Notes: generated from the letters alone by a model not told the origin. Positions 10,351 through 22,365 are shown, numbered from the stretch's first letter. The stretch is 64,000 nucleotides of DNA from Ditylenchus dipsaci (GCA_004194705.1 SADC01000904.1:1-64000), one strand, 5' to 3'. Numbers and translations: made by a program.

Positions 10351-12662
10351 CTAACTAGGGGTCAGGTTGCGGATATTTCCCAGAGCAACCAGGAAGACCA
10401 CAATCATAGCCACTACGATCAATCCAAAGATTACTGCTATCACGACCCCGATCCAAAAGACCACTTTGAAGAATTTTTCCATGGTGTTCTGCAAATGAGG
10501 GTTTCTCGGTTGGATTCTCTGAATGTCTTCTGAAAATGTTAGGTTTTTTGTAAAACTTGGGAAAATTTGAATTTTTCATAAAAGAGATAAGTATCGGGTG
10601 ATATTTGATTTTGGGTAATACAGAGTGGGCCAAATTCGTCCGCGATTTGCTTTTTGTAATATCTTTTTGAAATTATTGTGTATAGACAAAATCTGTTTCT
10701 TTTATCGATGGAGGAGATTTAGGGTAAACAAATAACAAATTTGAAAAACTAACAGCCAAAAACACAACAAATTTTGTCGATATTCCTGTTAGACACTTTG
10801 CCTAGGGATTAAATACAGCCTCCTGGAAGTGTCCAATTGGCTCAATCGCAACTTTCCTGATCGTTGAATGGGTCGCTTTTTCTGCAAGCCGTACTTCCCT
10901 GTTTCCTTGGCCGCCGTACTCGCCTGCCTTGACACCTTACGACTTCTTTGTCTGGGGATAGATCAAGAATCAAGACTATCGAATTCAATGAGCTGAGCTC
11001 ATTGAATTTAAAAATAGGATTGTCAGAACCTTCCATGTCTGGTCTTATTCGTTTCCCCTAAATATCCTTTATCAAATAAAAAAAAATTCGTCAAGAGACA
11101 ATGAATTCGAAAAATTGAGCAAAAAACAAATCGCAGACAAATTTGGCACATCCTGTACACAAATCTAGTACTAAAATACTAAATTCTAGTGTCAAAATTC
11201 GACTTGTATAGAAAAACTTTTTTTAAGTCAGAGCTTTTTTCAAGAATGCATAAGTGTACCGCCCTGAATCTCAGCTTTCTAACGAGGCCTTGAGCTCCTG
11301 TAAAGTATTTCAAAATTTTAATCGATTGTTTAGAATAATTGGAGTAAGAATAATCAATTTACTCCAACTCCAGTTGGTATTTTTTCACAGCGGCTACGTT
11401 TTTTTTATCAAATTTTATTTTTTTTGCTGGAAACATATTTTGCTGGAAATCAAGACTTTGAGGCGGTTTAACACGAGGAAGGCTGACCGGGACAAGCGGA
11501 CGATCTGGTGCAGTTTTTCACGCTGAGAGTCGGAGTAAAAAAGCGTTCAGAATACCATTTTACTACAGCTACAACTCCGACTATTTTGAACAAGTCATAA
11601 AGATTTGGGTGTTTGGATGAAGTAACTTTTTTGACCAAGTTACTCTGTTCAACCCCTAGATCTCTAAGTTTTTAAAAATTTCACTGAAGAAAGACATTTC
11701 GTCGAACAGCTGAGATTCAGGGCTACACGATAGTGAAAAATTAAAAAATTCATGTGGAATTTTAGTATAGTAGACGCCGCTCTTTATAACGTTCCATATT
11801 GGCCGTTCTCTTGAGGGACGTTATATCGAGAGCCGACTGTGCGAGAAATAAGTATTTTGGTGCTAGATAAAGTACCAACTTTTAATTTGAAATTAATTTT
11901 AAAATCGAAAACCCAACCTTTCCTTAAAAATATAGGGAAACAGCTAAAATAGAAAAACAGCTAATTTTATATTATCGGCGATTTTTTAAATTTAGGCGAA
12001 GTCTGCCAAAAACTCAAACAATTAAAAATTTTGGTATTTTTACGGAAAGGTTACCGTATTTGCTGTAATAATCGGCCATGGCCGTTTATTTTTCAACCCC
12101 TAAAAAATCGAAAAAAAAAATATTTCGATTTTGAGATTTTTGGGTGCTCAACCACAATCTGAAAAGTGGAACCAGGAGGGCTCATGGTAACTAAGAAAAT
12201 GCATAAAACAGATTTGAAAATATTGACTCTGGACTGAGATATAGGTCTCTGGGGGTGGCCGTTTATTAGAGAGTCGCCGTTTAATAGAGAGTGGCCGATT
12301 ATTAGAGCAAATACGGTATATATTTTTTGAAATTACCTTGGTAATTTGGCTGTGTTTGATAATAGCCGATTTGCGGCAAACAATTTAGCTGAAATTTTTT
12401 TTTAACTCAAATAAAATCAAAATACAATTATAAAACCTACATTATTGACTGGCTCAATATGCCTAGTGGGATAAACGTAAACTCCAGTGGATGACGAGGC
12501 AGTAGATGGAGCATAACCTGTGCTGTTGGAAGGCACAATGGGTGAAAGTCCATCTGAATTTTTGGGTAGCGGTGGTGGACTATATTGAGGCAGCTCTGCT
12601 TTGTCCGTCTCATAATCAAACTGGAAATAAGGAGGGGGAGGTGCTACTGGATGGCCACTCAT
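10351..12662 (-). CDS. Small PPxY proline-rich, single-TM protein (2 exons)
   Basis: Exon 1 is 12437-12662 and starts MSGHPVAPPPPYFQF. It is rich in Pro, Ser and Tyr, and PPPPY is a PPxY motif of the type bound by WW domains. The donor GTAG|GTTTTA leaves phase 1. Exon 2 is 10351-10529 after a TTTTCAG acceptor. It continues DIQRIQPRNPHLQ and then a strongly hydrophobic stretch of about 28 residues (VVFWIGVVIAVIFGLIVVA and on) with a short tail ending NLTPS. The joined frame is 405 nt, 134 residues, with no break. There is no signal peptide, so a tail-anchored or type II/III membrane protein is plausible. A TTTACAG acceptor lies 11 nt before the ATG. The intron holds a mariner remnant and an AAATACGGTA MITE. 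I do not recognise the family. Its partner at 15.7-21.6 kb has the same build. Confidence 0.65.
10621..11155 (+). mobile_element. Mariner-like element remnant in an intron
   Basis: The inverted ends CAGAGTGGGCCAAATTCGTC and GACAAATTTGGCACATCCTG are flanked by TA at 10619-10620 and 11156-11157. The inside retains the C-terminal part of a mariner transposase. NWLNRNFPDR near 10840 is followed, in another frame, by WPPYSPALTPYDFFVWG near 10910, the region of the third catalytic acidic residue. The first two catalytic regions are missing and several stops occur, so it is dead. Confidence 0.75.
11165..12050. repeat. Repeat-derived intron sequence
   Basis: Two partly matching arms near 11265 (GCCCTGAATCTCAGCTTTCT) and 11720 (inverse form) belong to a MITE family also seen near 34.4-34.6, 37.55, 45.9-46.1 and 51.25 kb. 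A GATATAACG-type fragment lies near 11780-11830. I see no coding potential. Confidence 0.5.
12052..12318. repeat. MITE with TACCGTATTT ends
   Basis: The ends TACCGTATTTGCTGTAATAA and its inverse bound a palindrome with copies of a GGCCGTTTATTAGAGAG unit in one arm. Other copies of this family lie at 19085-19336 and about 42645-42885, with a half copy ending near 43620. The terminal TA is probably the target duplication. Confidence 0.8.
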
Positions 12663-13504
12663 TTGAATTAAAACTGTAAATAGTTAATTTAGCATATGAC
12701 TTCTCGATAAAGTAGACGCCTGACTCAAGTCCCAGCCTTTGCTGGATATCTGTTTTTACGATTGGTGATAAGGTTGGTGGCACTCATTTAGTTTGTGTGA
12801 GGGGGCAGACTAGGTTGCCGCATTTCATCATTTTTTCGTATATCATGTTTAAAAGTCCTCTGAAAATTTATATGCTAAAAACCATTAAAAATATCTTTTC
12901 TGGCACTTTCTCTCGTAAAAAAAATTATTTTTTTTGTCTAAAATCTCAGTTTTTGCCTTGGCGAATCAAGGCATCGTAGTCTTTGGTCGCGTTTTGATCA
13001 TGTTTTTTTTCAAAAAGTAGATTTTTCATTCGGTTCATCTCGTTATTAGAGCATTATAGCTACTTGAGACACGTTTAAACATGATTTACGAAAATTTATG
13101 AGACCGTAGGCGGGAGCGATTTTTAGGGTGAGGTTTTCGAGGGAATTGAGAGAACAGTCAGGGATCGATACAGTGCGAGTCGCAATATAGTGCGATTAAG
13201 AATATGATTTTGTTGGCCGATACGCAAAATGGGCAAAGTTTACCCTTGACATAGTGAGACAAAAGTTCGATATACAGTGTACTCTAGGTTACCTGACAGC
13301 CTAATTATACTTTATTTGGCTGAGATTGACTTATTTTCTGTCAACTGACATCCCAGTTGACCAACAATTTCTTCATCCGACACCCTACGATCGGTCCCCA
13401 GAGGTGTCGGATAACCCAGAGTTGACTGTAGTGCGAATGTGGTTAAATTGCTCTTCCACTCTCATCTAGAACAATATTTTCAAGTAAAAAATAGTTATAA
13501 TGAG

Positions 13505-14262
13505 TTTCCGCCTCCAAATCTGTAGTTTCTGGCACTAAATAAATTATTTTTCGCACTAAATTTTGTTCGTGAGCAAAAAGTTAGCTTTCGGTGCTAAATC
13601 AATCATTTCTGGCAGTAAGTCCATTAATTAATAGCTAAGTATAGCTCAAATAATATGACAAAGTACGAATTTAAACTCTCCACCGCATTTCAGTCAATTT
13701 TTTCTGCTACAAAGCCGATTTAGTGCAGAATTTATAGATTCAATGCCAGAAGCCAACTTTTTGCTCACGAACAAAATTTAGTGTCAAAAATAATTAATTT
13801 GGTGTTAGAAACTATAGTTTTGAAGGCGGTAACTAATTTTATCCAAAAAAATATCGTTTATTAATGGCTCTATCACAATTGTAAGTGTGAGTGTAAATGT
13901 AAGTGTTAATGTAAATGAAAGTGTAAATGTAAGGTCTATTCACAATACCAAAAACATTTACATTTACACTTACGCCTTCACAATACGAGTGTAAATGTAA
14001 ATGAAAATTATAGACTTATCCTCACTTATATTTTTTAAAGTCAGTTTTGTTTTACAAAAATACCAATTTTTAAGTTTTTATAATAGAACTGAACTCCTGG
14101 TCATCAATAGAGCACTTTTAGTATTCTCTAAAAATACTTGTATTTAATTTTCATTTACATTTACATTCGTATTGTGAAGGGGTGAGTGTAAGTGTAAATG
14201 TAAGGGGTGTTCACAATACCAAAAACATTTACACTTACATTTACAATTGTGATAAGGCCATA
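13505..14262. repeat. Two adjacent palindromic repeats
   Basis: The first (about 13505-13830) has arms with CGTGAGCAAAAAGTTAGC and CTAAATTTTGTTCG-type blocks. The second (13866-14262) has inverted arms made of iterations of AGTGTAAATGTA, and its outer ends read TATCACAATTGTAAG and the inverse. The block between 12680 and 13500 holds only AT-rich sequence and fragments. Confidence 0.7.
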
Positions 14263-14756
14263 AAGCTTTTTCAACTATTATGTGGTTGTCAAATAGCAAA
14301 AAAGTAAGACACAAAAGCTATTAACAAACGATTTCGATATAAATGTTTGTTTTGGTTCGAGAAAGTCTATACTCGATATAGTGCTATTTAAAGCCAGTCC
14401 CGAGACTCGACTGTATAGCAATTATTAAGCAAAATGAGAAGTAGGCGTTATATCGGGGTCCGACTGTAGCAATAAAGAAGTTTTTGACTTAAAAGGTGTA
14501 ACTTAGGTCTAACTTATTTTGTAAGAAATATTTTTTCCTCAAAAAAAGTCAGCTATTAAATTTATCAGTTTGATGGTGTCAAAAAGACGTTACTCTCCTT
14601 CACTATTTACACATTTATCAATGAGCTGTTTGAAAAGAGGCCGATCCTTTAAATCAATAATTTTTAGTATGAATTGGTATAAAAGCTGTATTTTGTTTTT
14701 TTTATTTTCTAAGTTTCGGGGAGCGTTTTGAAAACTGTTTTTGCAATCCAAAAATT

Positions 14757-14972
14757 AGGTCGTGTCAAAAGTTCGAGCCGTTTTTTCAAAAGGAATATTT
14801 GTGGTATGTGTTTTTACCATAGATCTTTAAACAATTTTTTGAAGTTGACCCTTCATTTTGTAGCCAAGATTCTTAGATACAAAATAAATAGTCAACTTTT
14901 AAGAAATCGTTGAGAAATCTATGGTAAATTTTTCTTTTGCAAAAACGGTTCGAGCTTTTGAGACGACCTAAT
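14757..14972. repeat. Short palindromic MITE, TTAGGTCGTGTC ends
   Basis: The arms TTAGGTCGTGTCAAAAGTTC and GAGCTTTTGAGACGACCTAA are inverted copies, and a TA is present at both ends. It has no coding capacity. Confidence 0.7.
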
Positions 14973-15372
14973 AATACTATAAAATCACCCAGCGGTAAGG
15001 AAGGGTTAAACTCTTGAAACAAATTTTCTGAAACTCACACTTGACAATATTTTTAAGTTGTTTTTTTTCAGTTTAAAAATTGATTACTAAAATTATTATT
15101 TTATGTCAACACTAATATTATAACATGTTTTTACTGTTTTATAGACAGGGACATTCACAAATTTAATAAAATATATAAATATGTAGTGTACTCATTACCT
15201 CAGGTAGTTTTCCGCGGAATAAAAACAGTTCTTTATAAATGGGTTAGAAACGCAATTTCAAAAGCACAATTTTAAACTAGGAAGTTGCAAGATTCATTTC
15301 AGCCTTTCAAAAAAATTGCGTTCGTAATGAGTTCGTGACTCAACATGGATTTTGTGTCGTTGTAAAAAGCTG

Positions 15373-15515
15373 TTCTAACTTTGTGGACAAAGCTTTTTTC
15401 TGCTACCAAAAAGACTTTTTTCTGCTGCAAAAACTATTTTTTGCAGCAAGAAAAATTCTTTTTGCAGCAACAATATTTGCAGCAGAAAAAAGCTTTGTCC
15501 TAACTTTGTAGCGAA
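15373..15515. repeat. Short foldback with TTTTTTCTGCTGC units
   Basis: CTAACTTTGTGGACAAAGC and its inverse bound repeated TTTTTTCTGCTGCAAAAA units. It lies outside, and 3' of, the minus-strand gene at 15715-21591. Confidence 0.6.
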
Positions 15516-15714
15516 GATTTAAGATTACATTTTGGCCTAAAAATAATTGGGATAAACCTCACAATTTTCATGCAAAAAAAAGTTTCATGTAATGTTTTGA
15601 TTGTATTTGACATAAAGATCTGTGCTCAAACTTTAAAATTATTTTTTAGATTTTAACTTTAACTAATAATAGCCATTAATTATACACATAAACAATATCA
15701 GTGAAATTTTTCTT

Positions 15715-18700
15715 TCATCTTCTTCTGCCCATAACTCGAATCAAAACGAATAGGCCACACAAGAAAATGACAATAACAACCACTATTCCAATAGATCGCC
15801 GCCGTCGATGACTTTCACAAGCTTCTCCACAAACAGCTGGAGCTAGTCGAGTTACACCATCTAAAAAAAACTATAAATTTTTGTGGAAATTCACAAAAAA
15901 ACTGTTAGCTATCGAAACTATTCACAAATCCTGTATCAAAATTTCGAGAAGAATCGAGAATGTCGTTTTATTATTTAAAAAAATATATGTTTTAAATGAA
16001 AGATCAGTTTTAAAAAATTAGCTTGTTAAAATGCGCGTAATTTTTTCCTATGATCTAACACTATGAGATAGTCCTGCGATTCTAGTTTCTTGTGAGGTAT
16101 TATATTTGTTGCAATGTCTTTGCAAAATATAGCACAAAAAAGGTAAAAGTATGAACTAAATTAATTTTCTTACTTGCTTCATACTTTCGCCTTTTGTGTA
16201 TAAATTTCCAAAGAGGTTTCAACAACTGACACCTCGTTAGAAACTAGAATCTCAGAGCTACCTGATATTGTAAAAAAATCAAAACAAACAAACTTTTGCT
16301 TTCTTAATTAAATGAAAAAATGAGACATATTTTAATATTAAAAAAGGGGGGGCATTTTCCGGCAAAAAGGATGCACTTTTACGCAGTGTCCTCTTCACAG
16401 GTTAGTCGAAAAAACACGGACATTTCCTAAACATTTTTAGTTCAAATTTTTGATATAAAATTTTCGGTCGCATTTCCTTTCCTCGCTGTTTTTCAGGAAA
16501 AAGTAGTTGTCTTTTTCCTTGAACCTTGTTCTTTTTTTTAAATGAAGAGCTCCCAGGTGGCTTAAAAGCTTAAGGGACGTTTGTACGATTTTATGCAAAT
16601 GCATAAAATCGTACAAACGTTTGTACGATTTTATGCATTTCAAAAACAACAGGGGGACCAAGGCAGTTTTTTTACGTTTTTTTCGAAAATTTTTAGATTG
16701 ATTTTACAAAAGTCAAGCAGCCTATCACATGAGTCACACATCGTATCACACAGCCAATTGTTTCAAAAACAGGTTTTAACCATTTCAAAGGGTCAGCCCT
16801 TATCCCGGACCATGTACCCCAAAGGGTCAGCCCTTATCCCGGACCATGTACCCCAAAGGGGCTTCCTATTGAATTAGGGTGCCTGCCGAAGGCAGGCAGG
16901 TACAACTCAAAAGTTGTATCAATACTGATTTGATACAATACGATTTTGGTGTTTGGGGTGATTGTGGGTGGTTTGAGATGGTTCGGACACAATCTAAAAA
17001 TTTTCGAAAAAAACGTAAAAAAACTGCCTTGGTCCCCCCTGTTGTTTTTGAAATGCATAAAATCGTACAAACGTTTGTACGATTTTATGCATTTGCATAA
17101 AATCGTACAAACGTCAACGCACCTTAATTACTGTCATCGATTTCCTGGGGAAATCGATGGGACAAGGAGCTACAATTTCAAAAATGTCCGTGTTTTTATG
17201 ACCTACCCTGTACATACTACAGTCGACGCTCGATGTAACGAACCCCGATATAACGAACTCTCGATAGAACGATTTTTTTTGGGTTTGTTGGATTCGCTTA
17301 AAACATAGGCAAACTGGTGCTCTATATAACGAACGCTCGATACAACAAACGCTCGATATAGCGAACACTTGGAGCGATTCCGGGTCGAATAATGACGCTT
17401 GATATAACGAACTCTCACAGATTCTAATATAAAACTGTGTTTTCTTTTATATTATATAATCAAGTTATTATTTTAAAAGTCCCGAATGTCTGACTGTGCT
17501 TATACTCTGCAGTCAGTTCTAAAATTTCGGAACTGGTTCACAATTTGGACCCCAAATTTTTTCCTCAAAAACACCTTAGTTTTTCCTTGAAAAATGCCTT
17601 GGTCTCACCTGTTCATTATGGTTATGGTAACACTGTGATTATGGTGATCAGTAGGGAGCGGATTTATATGCTTTTGCATATTTTTTAGACGATATGCCTT
17701 GCATCAATAACACTGTAAAAAAGCATTTTAGCTCAGTTCTGACTTTTTTCATGGTGTTTTATACAGCATATTTTTGCATATTTTCCGTTTTTAGAGCATA
17801 TTTGCATATTGACTGCATATTTTGACTTTTTCTGGCATATTTTGGGCATATTTCGACTATTTTTTTAGAAAGATGCCAAAGTCTAACAAATCCCAAGCAG
17901 CTTTGCTGAAAGAATGGGCATCGAAATTTCCGGATGGAATATACACTGTTGATCAAAAACGCAAACACTAAGAAGGTATTATGATGGGAAACGAATTATG
18001 CTGAGTATTTTGTTTAGGTTTTTACGAAAGCACCATCTCGAGTTGTGGTCTACAAAGATATTTGTCGAGATCTTCCCTTGCCTCATATGCCAATTTTAAC
18101 ACGATGGGGTACTTGGATTGAAGCTGCAGTCTTTTACTCTAAGAATTTCACACTCGTCAAATCGGTAAAAATTTAAATGAGGATTTGTAAATTAGTGAGA
18201 TTTGCGATTTTTGAACAAATTTTAAGGCTATTGATCAATTAGAACCTGATGCCATCTCAGTCAAAATAGCTCAAACAATCTTTAATAGCTCTGAAGTGGT
18301 GCAGAAACTAGCTTATATTCAATCAAATTTTCTTTTATTCCTACGGCAATCAAGAAACTGGAGACTCAAGGTTTGCTTGAATGAATCGAAATTGACCTAA
18401 ATATTCTTTTTTGGTAATTTAGGTCTATCACTGAATCAAAGCTTTGAAACTTTGGATGCCGTTAAAACTATTGTTGAGGCAGCACCTGGAGAAATTGGCC
18501 AAAGAGTGAAAGAAAAGTTCAATTCTGTGATGCAAAACAATTCTGCTCTCAATCGTCTGTTAGCCATATCTAAAGTGCAGCGTGGGGCTATTGCTGACCT
18601 TAACATGCCACCTAATCAAATTGCTTCAATAAAATATGCACCAATGGTTTCTTGCGGTGTAGAGCGCTCCTTTTCAGTTTACAAGAACATTTTGGCAGAA

Positions 18701-21591
18701 AATCGAACTAACTTTACACCTGAAAACCTTGAGATGTATATTATTTGCAATTGTGAATCATGTTAGTTATTAAGATCATAAAATCTTGTTTTGCTGTCTT
18801 TCATTTACTCGAAGAATTCGGTGCATATTTTGTCTATTTAAGGGCATATTTCGCGATTTTCAGAGCATATTTTGTCATTTTTAGGTCATATTTTATGCGC
18901 ATATTTCGCGTTTTTAAGGGCATATAAATCCGCTCCCTAGTGATCAGGGTGATTGTGGTTAACATGATCACCTTAACCATGATCATCTTTAAAACAACAG
19001 GGGGGACCAAGCTGTTTTTCAATAAAAAACAGCAGGGGGCACAAGGCAAATATTTGAGGTCCATATTGTGAACCAGTACCAGAATACCGTATTTCCTGTA
19101 ATAAGGCGGCATGCCGCCTTATTTTCAAACCCTGAAAATCCAAAAAATTTGAATTCAAACTCGAGATTTTCGGGTGCTCAACCAAAATCTACAAATTAGA
19201 ATCGTAGAGCTCGTGGGAGTTAAGAAAACTCATCAAACAGATGACCAAAATATTTACTCTGCTTCGAGATATAGACCCTCGAAGTTGGGGGTGCCGCCTT
19301 ATTAGAGGGTGCCGCCTTATTACAGGAAATACGGTAATCAAGTTATTATTTTAAAAGTCCCGAATGTCTGACTGTGCTTATACTTTGCAGTCAGTTCTAA
19401 AATTTCAGTGAAATTTCCGGTAAAGGACGTTTCGTGCTTTTTTTTCAAATGAAAAAAAGGACGAAACGTTTCGTGCTTTTTTTTCAAATGAAAAAAAGAA
19501 CGAAACGTTTCGTCTTTTTTTTTCATTCTAAGATTGCCTTGTCCCCCCTGTTGTTTTTTATTTAAGAATATTTTCATTTAATGATTGCCTTGGTCCTCCC
19601 TGTTGTTTTTTCGAAAATTTTTAGATTGTGTCCGAACCACCCCAAACCACTCAAAACCACCTCAAGCCACCCAAAACATCCAAAAATGGCCAAAAGCACC
19701 CAACACACCCAAAACCAACCAAAACCACCCGAAACCATCCAAAACTACTCCAAATAAAAGTTTTGCGGGAATTGAAATTTTTCAGTCTGAATCAATGTAA
19801 CCAAGTGGTCGTCCACTTGGATCCAATTTTTTTTACGTTTTTCATATTCCAAAACCTGTTTTCTGGACTGATTCGGGCCCGCTGAAGATGGTTTGATAGT
19901 GGTAAAATGCCGCTTTCTCGAGTATTTTTTGAGTATTAGGAAAGAGCTCGAAAAATGTAAAAAATTTTATCCGAGTGGACAACCACTTGGTTTAGTTGGT
20001 ACGTGGATTACCCAATAAACCTGAAGCTGTATTATAAAAAGATTTAAAATGATTCGACCTACAGGAACCCCAGTTCTGGAGTAATTTCGTATCCCTTAGA
20101 GTACCCAGGTATATGGAGATGGTAACACCAAGAAAGTGGCAGTAAGGTGGTTATACCAAGAGAGTGACGAGGTATCGGTACTCAGGTGGAAGTGCTGAGG
20201 TAGTGGTACTTGGGTGGTGTTAGATTGTATTTTCTAGGTAGTGGTATCTCAATGGTAGTACTCAGTTGGCAGTACCCAAGATTATTAGACCATTAAAACC
20301 AAGTGGTCGTCCACCTAGATCGAAGTTTTTTTCGTTTTTCATATTCCGAAACCTGTTTTCTGGACTAATTCGGGCCCGCTGAAGATGGTTTGATAGTGGT
20401 AAAATGCCGTTTTCTCGAGTATTTTTTGAGTTTTGGGCAATAATTGATTTTGGTAAAATCAATTATTGCCCAATACTCAAAAAATACCCGAGAAAGCGGC
20501 ATTTTACCACTATCAAACCATCTTCAGCGGGCCCGAATCAGTCCAGAAAACAGGTTTCGGAATATGAAAAACGTAAAATTTTTTTTGATCCAAGTGGACG
20601 ACCACTTGGTTTGGTTGGTTCAGACTAAAAAACTGAATTCCCTTCAAAATTTTCAAAATTCTGACTAGGAAATGACCAGGCACAAACTCTTGTGGTTGCA
20701 GTATAGAATCCACCCCCCCCCACGCGCAGTGATATCATTGGCCCGTAATTAGTACCAGTAATCATAAGCCCGTGACCCTAGAAAGGAAAAAAATTTTGCT
20801 CCAAGTGGTCGACCACTTGGTTTGGTTGGTTGAGACTGAAAAAAACCAACACCTGGGGTTTCCCGGTGGCTCGAAGTGTTTGGGTAGTTTTGGGTGAATT
20901 TGGGTGGTTTTGGGTGTTTTGGGTGGTGTGGTGTGGTTCAGACACAATCTGAAAATTTTGCAAAAAAAACAACAGGGGGGACCAAGGCAGTCTTAGAATG
21001 AAAAAAAAGGACGAAACGATAACGCACCAAATTTCCGCCAACAATTTCGCAGATTTAGTCCTTCAACTTTTTTATTCAAATTTTTTAAGTGAAGAAATTC
21101 TAAAAAATTTAAGAAATTCTACTGTTTCGAAATAGAGCCGCTAATTTGTTGTTCTGACCTGGGAGAACTTTTTTCGGCAGGCCCATAGGGAAGTTTTCCT
21201 ACATAAAATTTTAAGAAAGACTGGAATTTAAATTTTTTATGGGTTTTATGGTCCGATCTGCCAGGTATAAAAATACTGTCTGGCGCTTAGCTGATTTTTA
21301 AAATATATGTTTGGAAATATGAAAAACCCATAGTGCATAAAAACCCCATGTGAATAACCTATTTGCCACAATAATTAATAAAAAAGTTCAATTACCTGAG
21401 CAATATTGAGGATTTACACTACAAATAGTAGAACCAACATGAGTGGGTGGATGCAAATATATTACAGCTGGAGGACAATTTACTGGGTTAGGGTAGCAAG
21501 ACGATGGCAACGAATACTGAGCCTGTTGGTAAGGGGGAGGTGCTGGATAACTCATTCTTGGAATGGCACACAGACCTGGAACTCTAAACAT
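15715..21591 (-). CDS. Small PPxY proline-rich, single-TM protein (2 exons)
   Basis: Exon 1 is 21396-21591. It starts MFRVPGLCAIPR, or at the second Met (21555) as MSYPAPPPYQQAQY, which lines up with the start of the gene at 10351-12662. APPPY is a PPxY motif, and several Pro, Tyr and Cys residues follow. Exon 2 is 15715-15860 after a TTTTTTAG acceptor. It adds PAVCGEACESHRRRRSIG, then a hydrophobic segment (IVVVIVIFLCGLFVLI) and a GRRR tail before TGA. The donor after TGC TCA G and the acceptor both sit in phase 1, and the 342-nt frame is unbroken, giving 113 or 101 residues. The 5.5-kb intron contains a complete hAT element and several MITEs. A TTTTAG acceptor lies 2 nt before the first ATG. 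The family is not recognised. A membrane adaptor with WW-domain partners is an inference from PPxY only. Confidence 0.65.
16050..16272. repeat. Palindromic MITE, CTGCGATTCTAGTTTCT arms
   Basis: The arms around GCGATTCTAGTTTCTTGTGA and the inverse are separated by a short centre. Related copies lie at about 26600-26810 and 33605-34250. Confidence 0.7.
16650..17041. repeat. CAGGGGGGACCAAGGCA-type MITE
   Basis: The ends CAGGGGGACCAAGGCAG and its inverse bound arms with TTTTCGAAAATTTTTAGATT. A further shell of GTACGATTTTATGCATTT palindromes surrounds it (16575-17112). Copies or ends of the same family recur near 17600, 19000-19045, 19540, 19595, 20975, 23985, 26150, 27000-27235, 28940-29240 and 50080. 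It is the commonest repeat in the window. Confidence 0.8.
17222..17405. repeat. CTCGATATAACGAAC tandem units (pogo-like MITE)
   Basis: Several copies of a CGATATAACGAACGCTCGAT-like unit lie in both orientations around a palindrome. The start CAGTCGACGCTCGATGTAAC resembles the ends of pogo/Tigger-class elements. Related ends occur near 11780, 14360-14470, 27601, 28203, 34855 and 41697. Confidence 0.6.
17652..18939 (+). mobile_element. hAT element, internally deleted, 8-bp TSD
   Basis: The ends TAGGGAGCGGATTTATATGC and its inverse are flanked by exact copies of GTGATCAG (17644-17651 and 18940-18947), the hAT hallmark. Sub-terminal GGCATATTTTG-like units repeat on both sides. At 1.29 kb it is too short for a full transposase. 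Confidence 0.92.
17873..18766 (+). pseudogene. hAT transposase remnant with C-terminal dimerisation region
   Basis: A start MPKSNKSQAALLKEWASKFP (17873) resembles the N terminus of short hAT transposases. The sequence then jumps to a middle block PLPHMPILTRWGTWIEAAVF near 18085. Next comes VKIAQTIFNSSEVVQKLAYI near 18260, and a last exon (about 18424-18765) with CGVERSFSVYKNILAENR and FTPENLEMYI. That last part matches the hAT C-terminal dimerisation region. Introns with GT..AG ends separate the pieces. The catalytic middle is deleted, so it cannot move itself. Confidence 0.75.
19085..19336. repeat. MITE with TACCGTATTT ends, second copy
   Basis: The ends TACCGTATTTCCTGTAATAA and its inverse flank arms containing GGTGCCGCCTTATTA units, two in the right arm. 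It is the same family as the one at 12052-12318. The next stretch, 19390-19620, holds GGACGAAACGTTTCG palindromes and CAGGGGGGACCAAGG ends. Confidence 0.8.
20299..20609. repeat. Foldback MITE, CCAAGTGGTCGTCCAC ends
   Basis: A palindrome with arms CCAAGTGGTCGTCCACCTAG and GGACGACCACTTGG. It contains GATGGTTTGATAGTGGTAAA and GGGCAATAATTGATTTTG at the centre. A half copy lies at 19800-19960, and isolated ends occur near 20800-20830 and 23180-23210. It is related to the MITE at 2404-2763. Confidence 0.8.
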
Positions 21592-21964
21592 GGCTAAAAC
21601 AATGTGGCTGGTAATAATTTTTATTGATCCAAAAAAGTTCAAATTTAATATTAATTTTTTTATACATCAATGACAAAAGTAAAAAAAGACAAATTTACAA
21701 TAGAAAAGTATAAATGCATAGATAGATGCATTTGGATGACTTGAACTAACAAAGGTGAAAACGTCAATGCTGATTCATTCCTCATTATTTTGTGTTGTGG
21801 AAAATTGATAAAGCAGTGAAATATGGGGAAGCAATAGCTAAATATCATCATGAAAAAATTTTTGTGTAAATGTAAATAACAAATTTCAGATAGTGATAAG
21901 AATTACATTTGTGAAAAAGTGAGATTGTTTTACAAAAACTTAAGAATGACATCTTGCTCGGAAT

Positions 21965-22066
21965 CATGTCTAAGGTAAGTGAGTGCGCGCATCTCTAGCT
22001 CTCAAGCCCCTTCGGGGGCGCAGGGGGCTTGGAGTTGAGATGCGCACAACCACATACCTTAGACAC
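21965..22066. repeat. Long GC-rich hairpin
   Basis: GTCTAAGGTAAGTGAGTGCG pairs with CGCACAACCACATACCTTAGAC, and GCATCTC..CTCAAGCCCC pairs with GGGGCTTGGAGTTGAGATGC. The stem is about 40 bp with few mismatches and a short G-rich loop (TTCGGGGGCGCA). It is far richer in G+C than its surroundings. It may be a very small MITE or a hairpin RNA. I see no direct sign of transcription. Confidence 0.6.
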
Positions 22067-22365
22067 AAATCTCTAGATGCGTAAAAGAGCATGTATACCA
22101 GAGTTTTTTTAAGCAGTAGGCCCCAGTTAAGAAAACTATGTTCAAATACTATCTTTCCCCGTATCTCGATAGCTTTTTAGGGTGGTTTATTTTTTGAAAA
22201 ACGGTTGACCGCGCTCTTGAAACATGTTATCTACATGTTTCAGGTGCTAATAATTTGAAAAAAAAAACATGCTTTTAGGATATTTTGGGAGGATGCGGTA
22301 TAAAGGACCTTAGCCGAATATACAGAAACAATTATGGTTTCTCTATATTGTGAGCAGTGTTTTTT

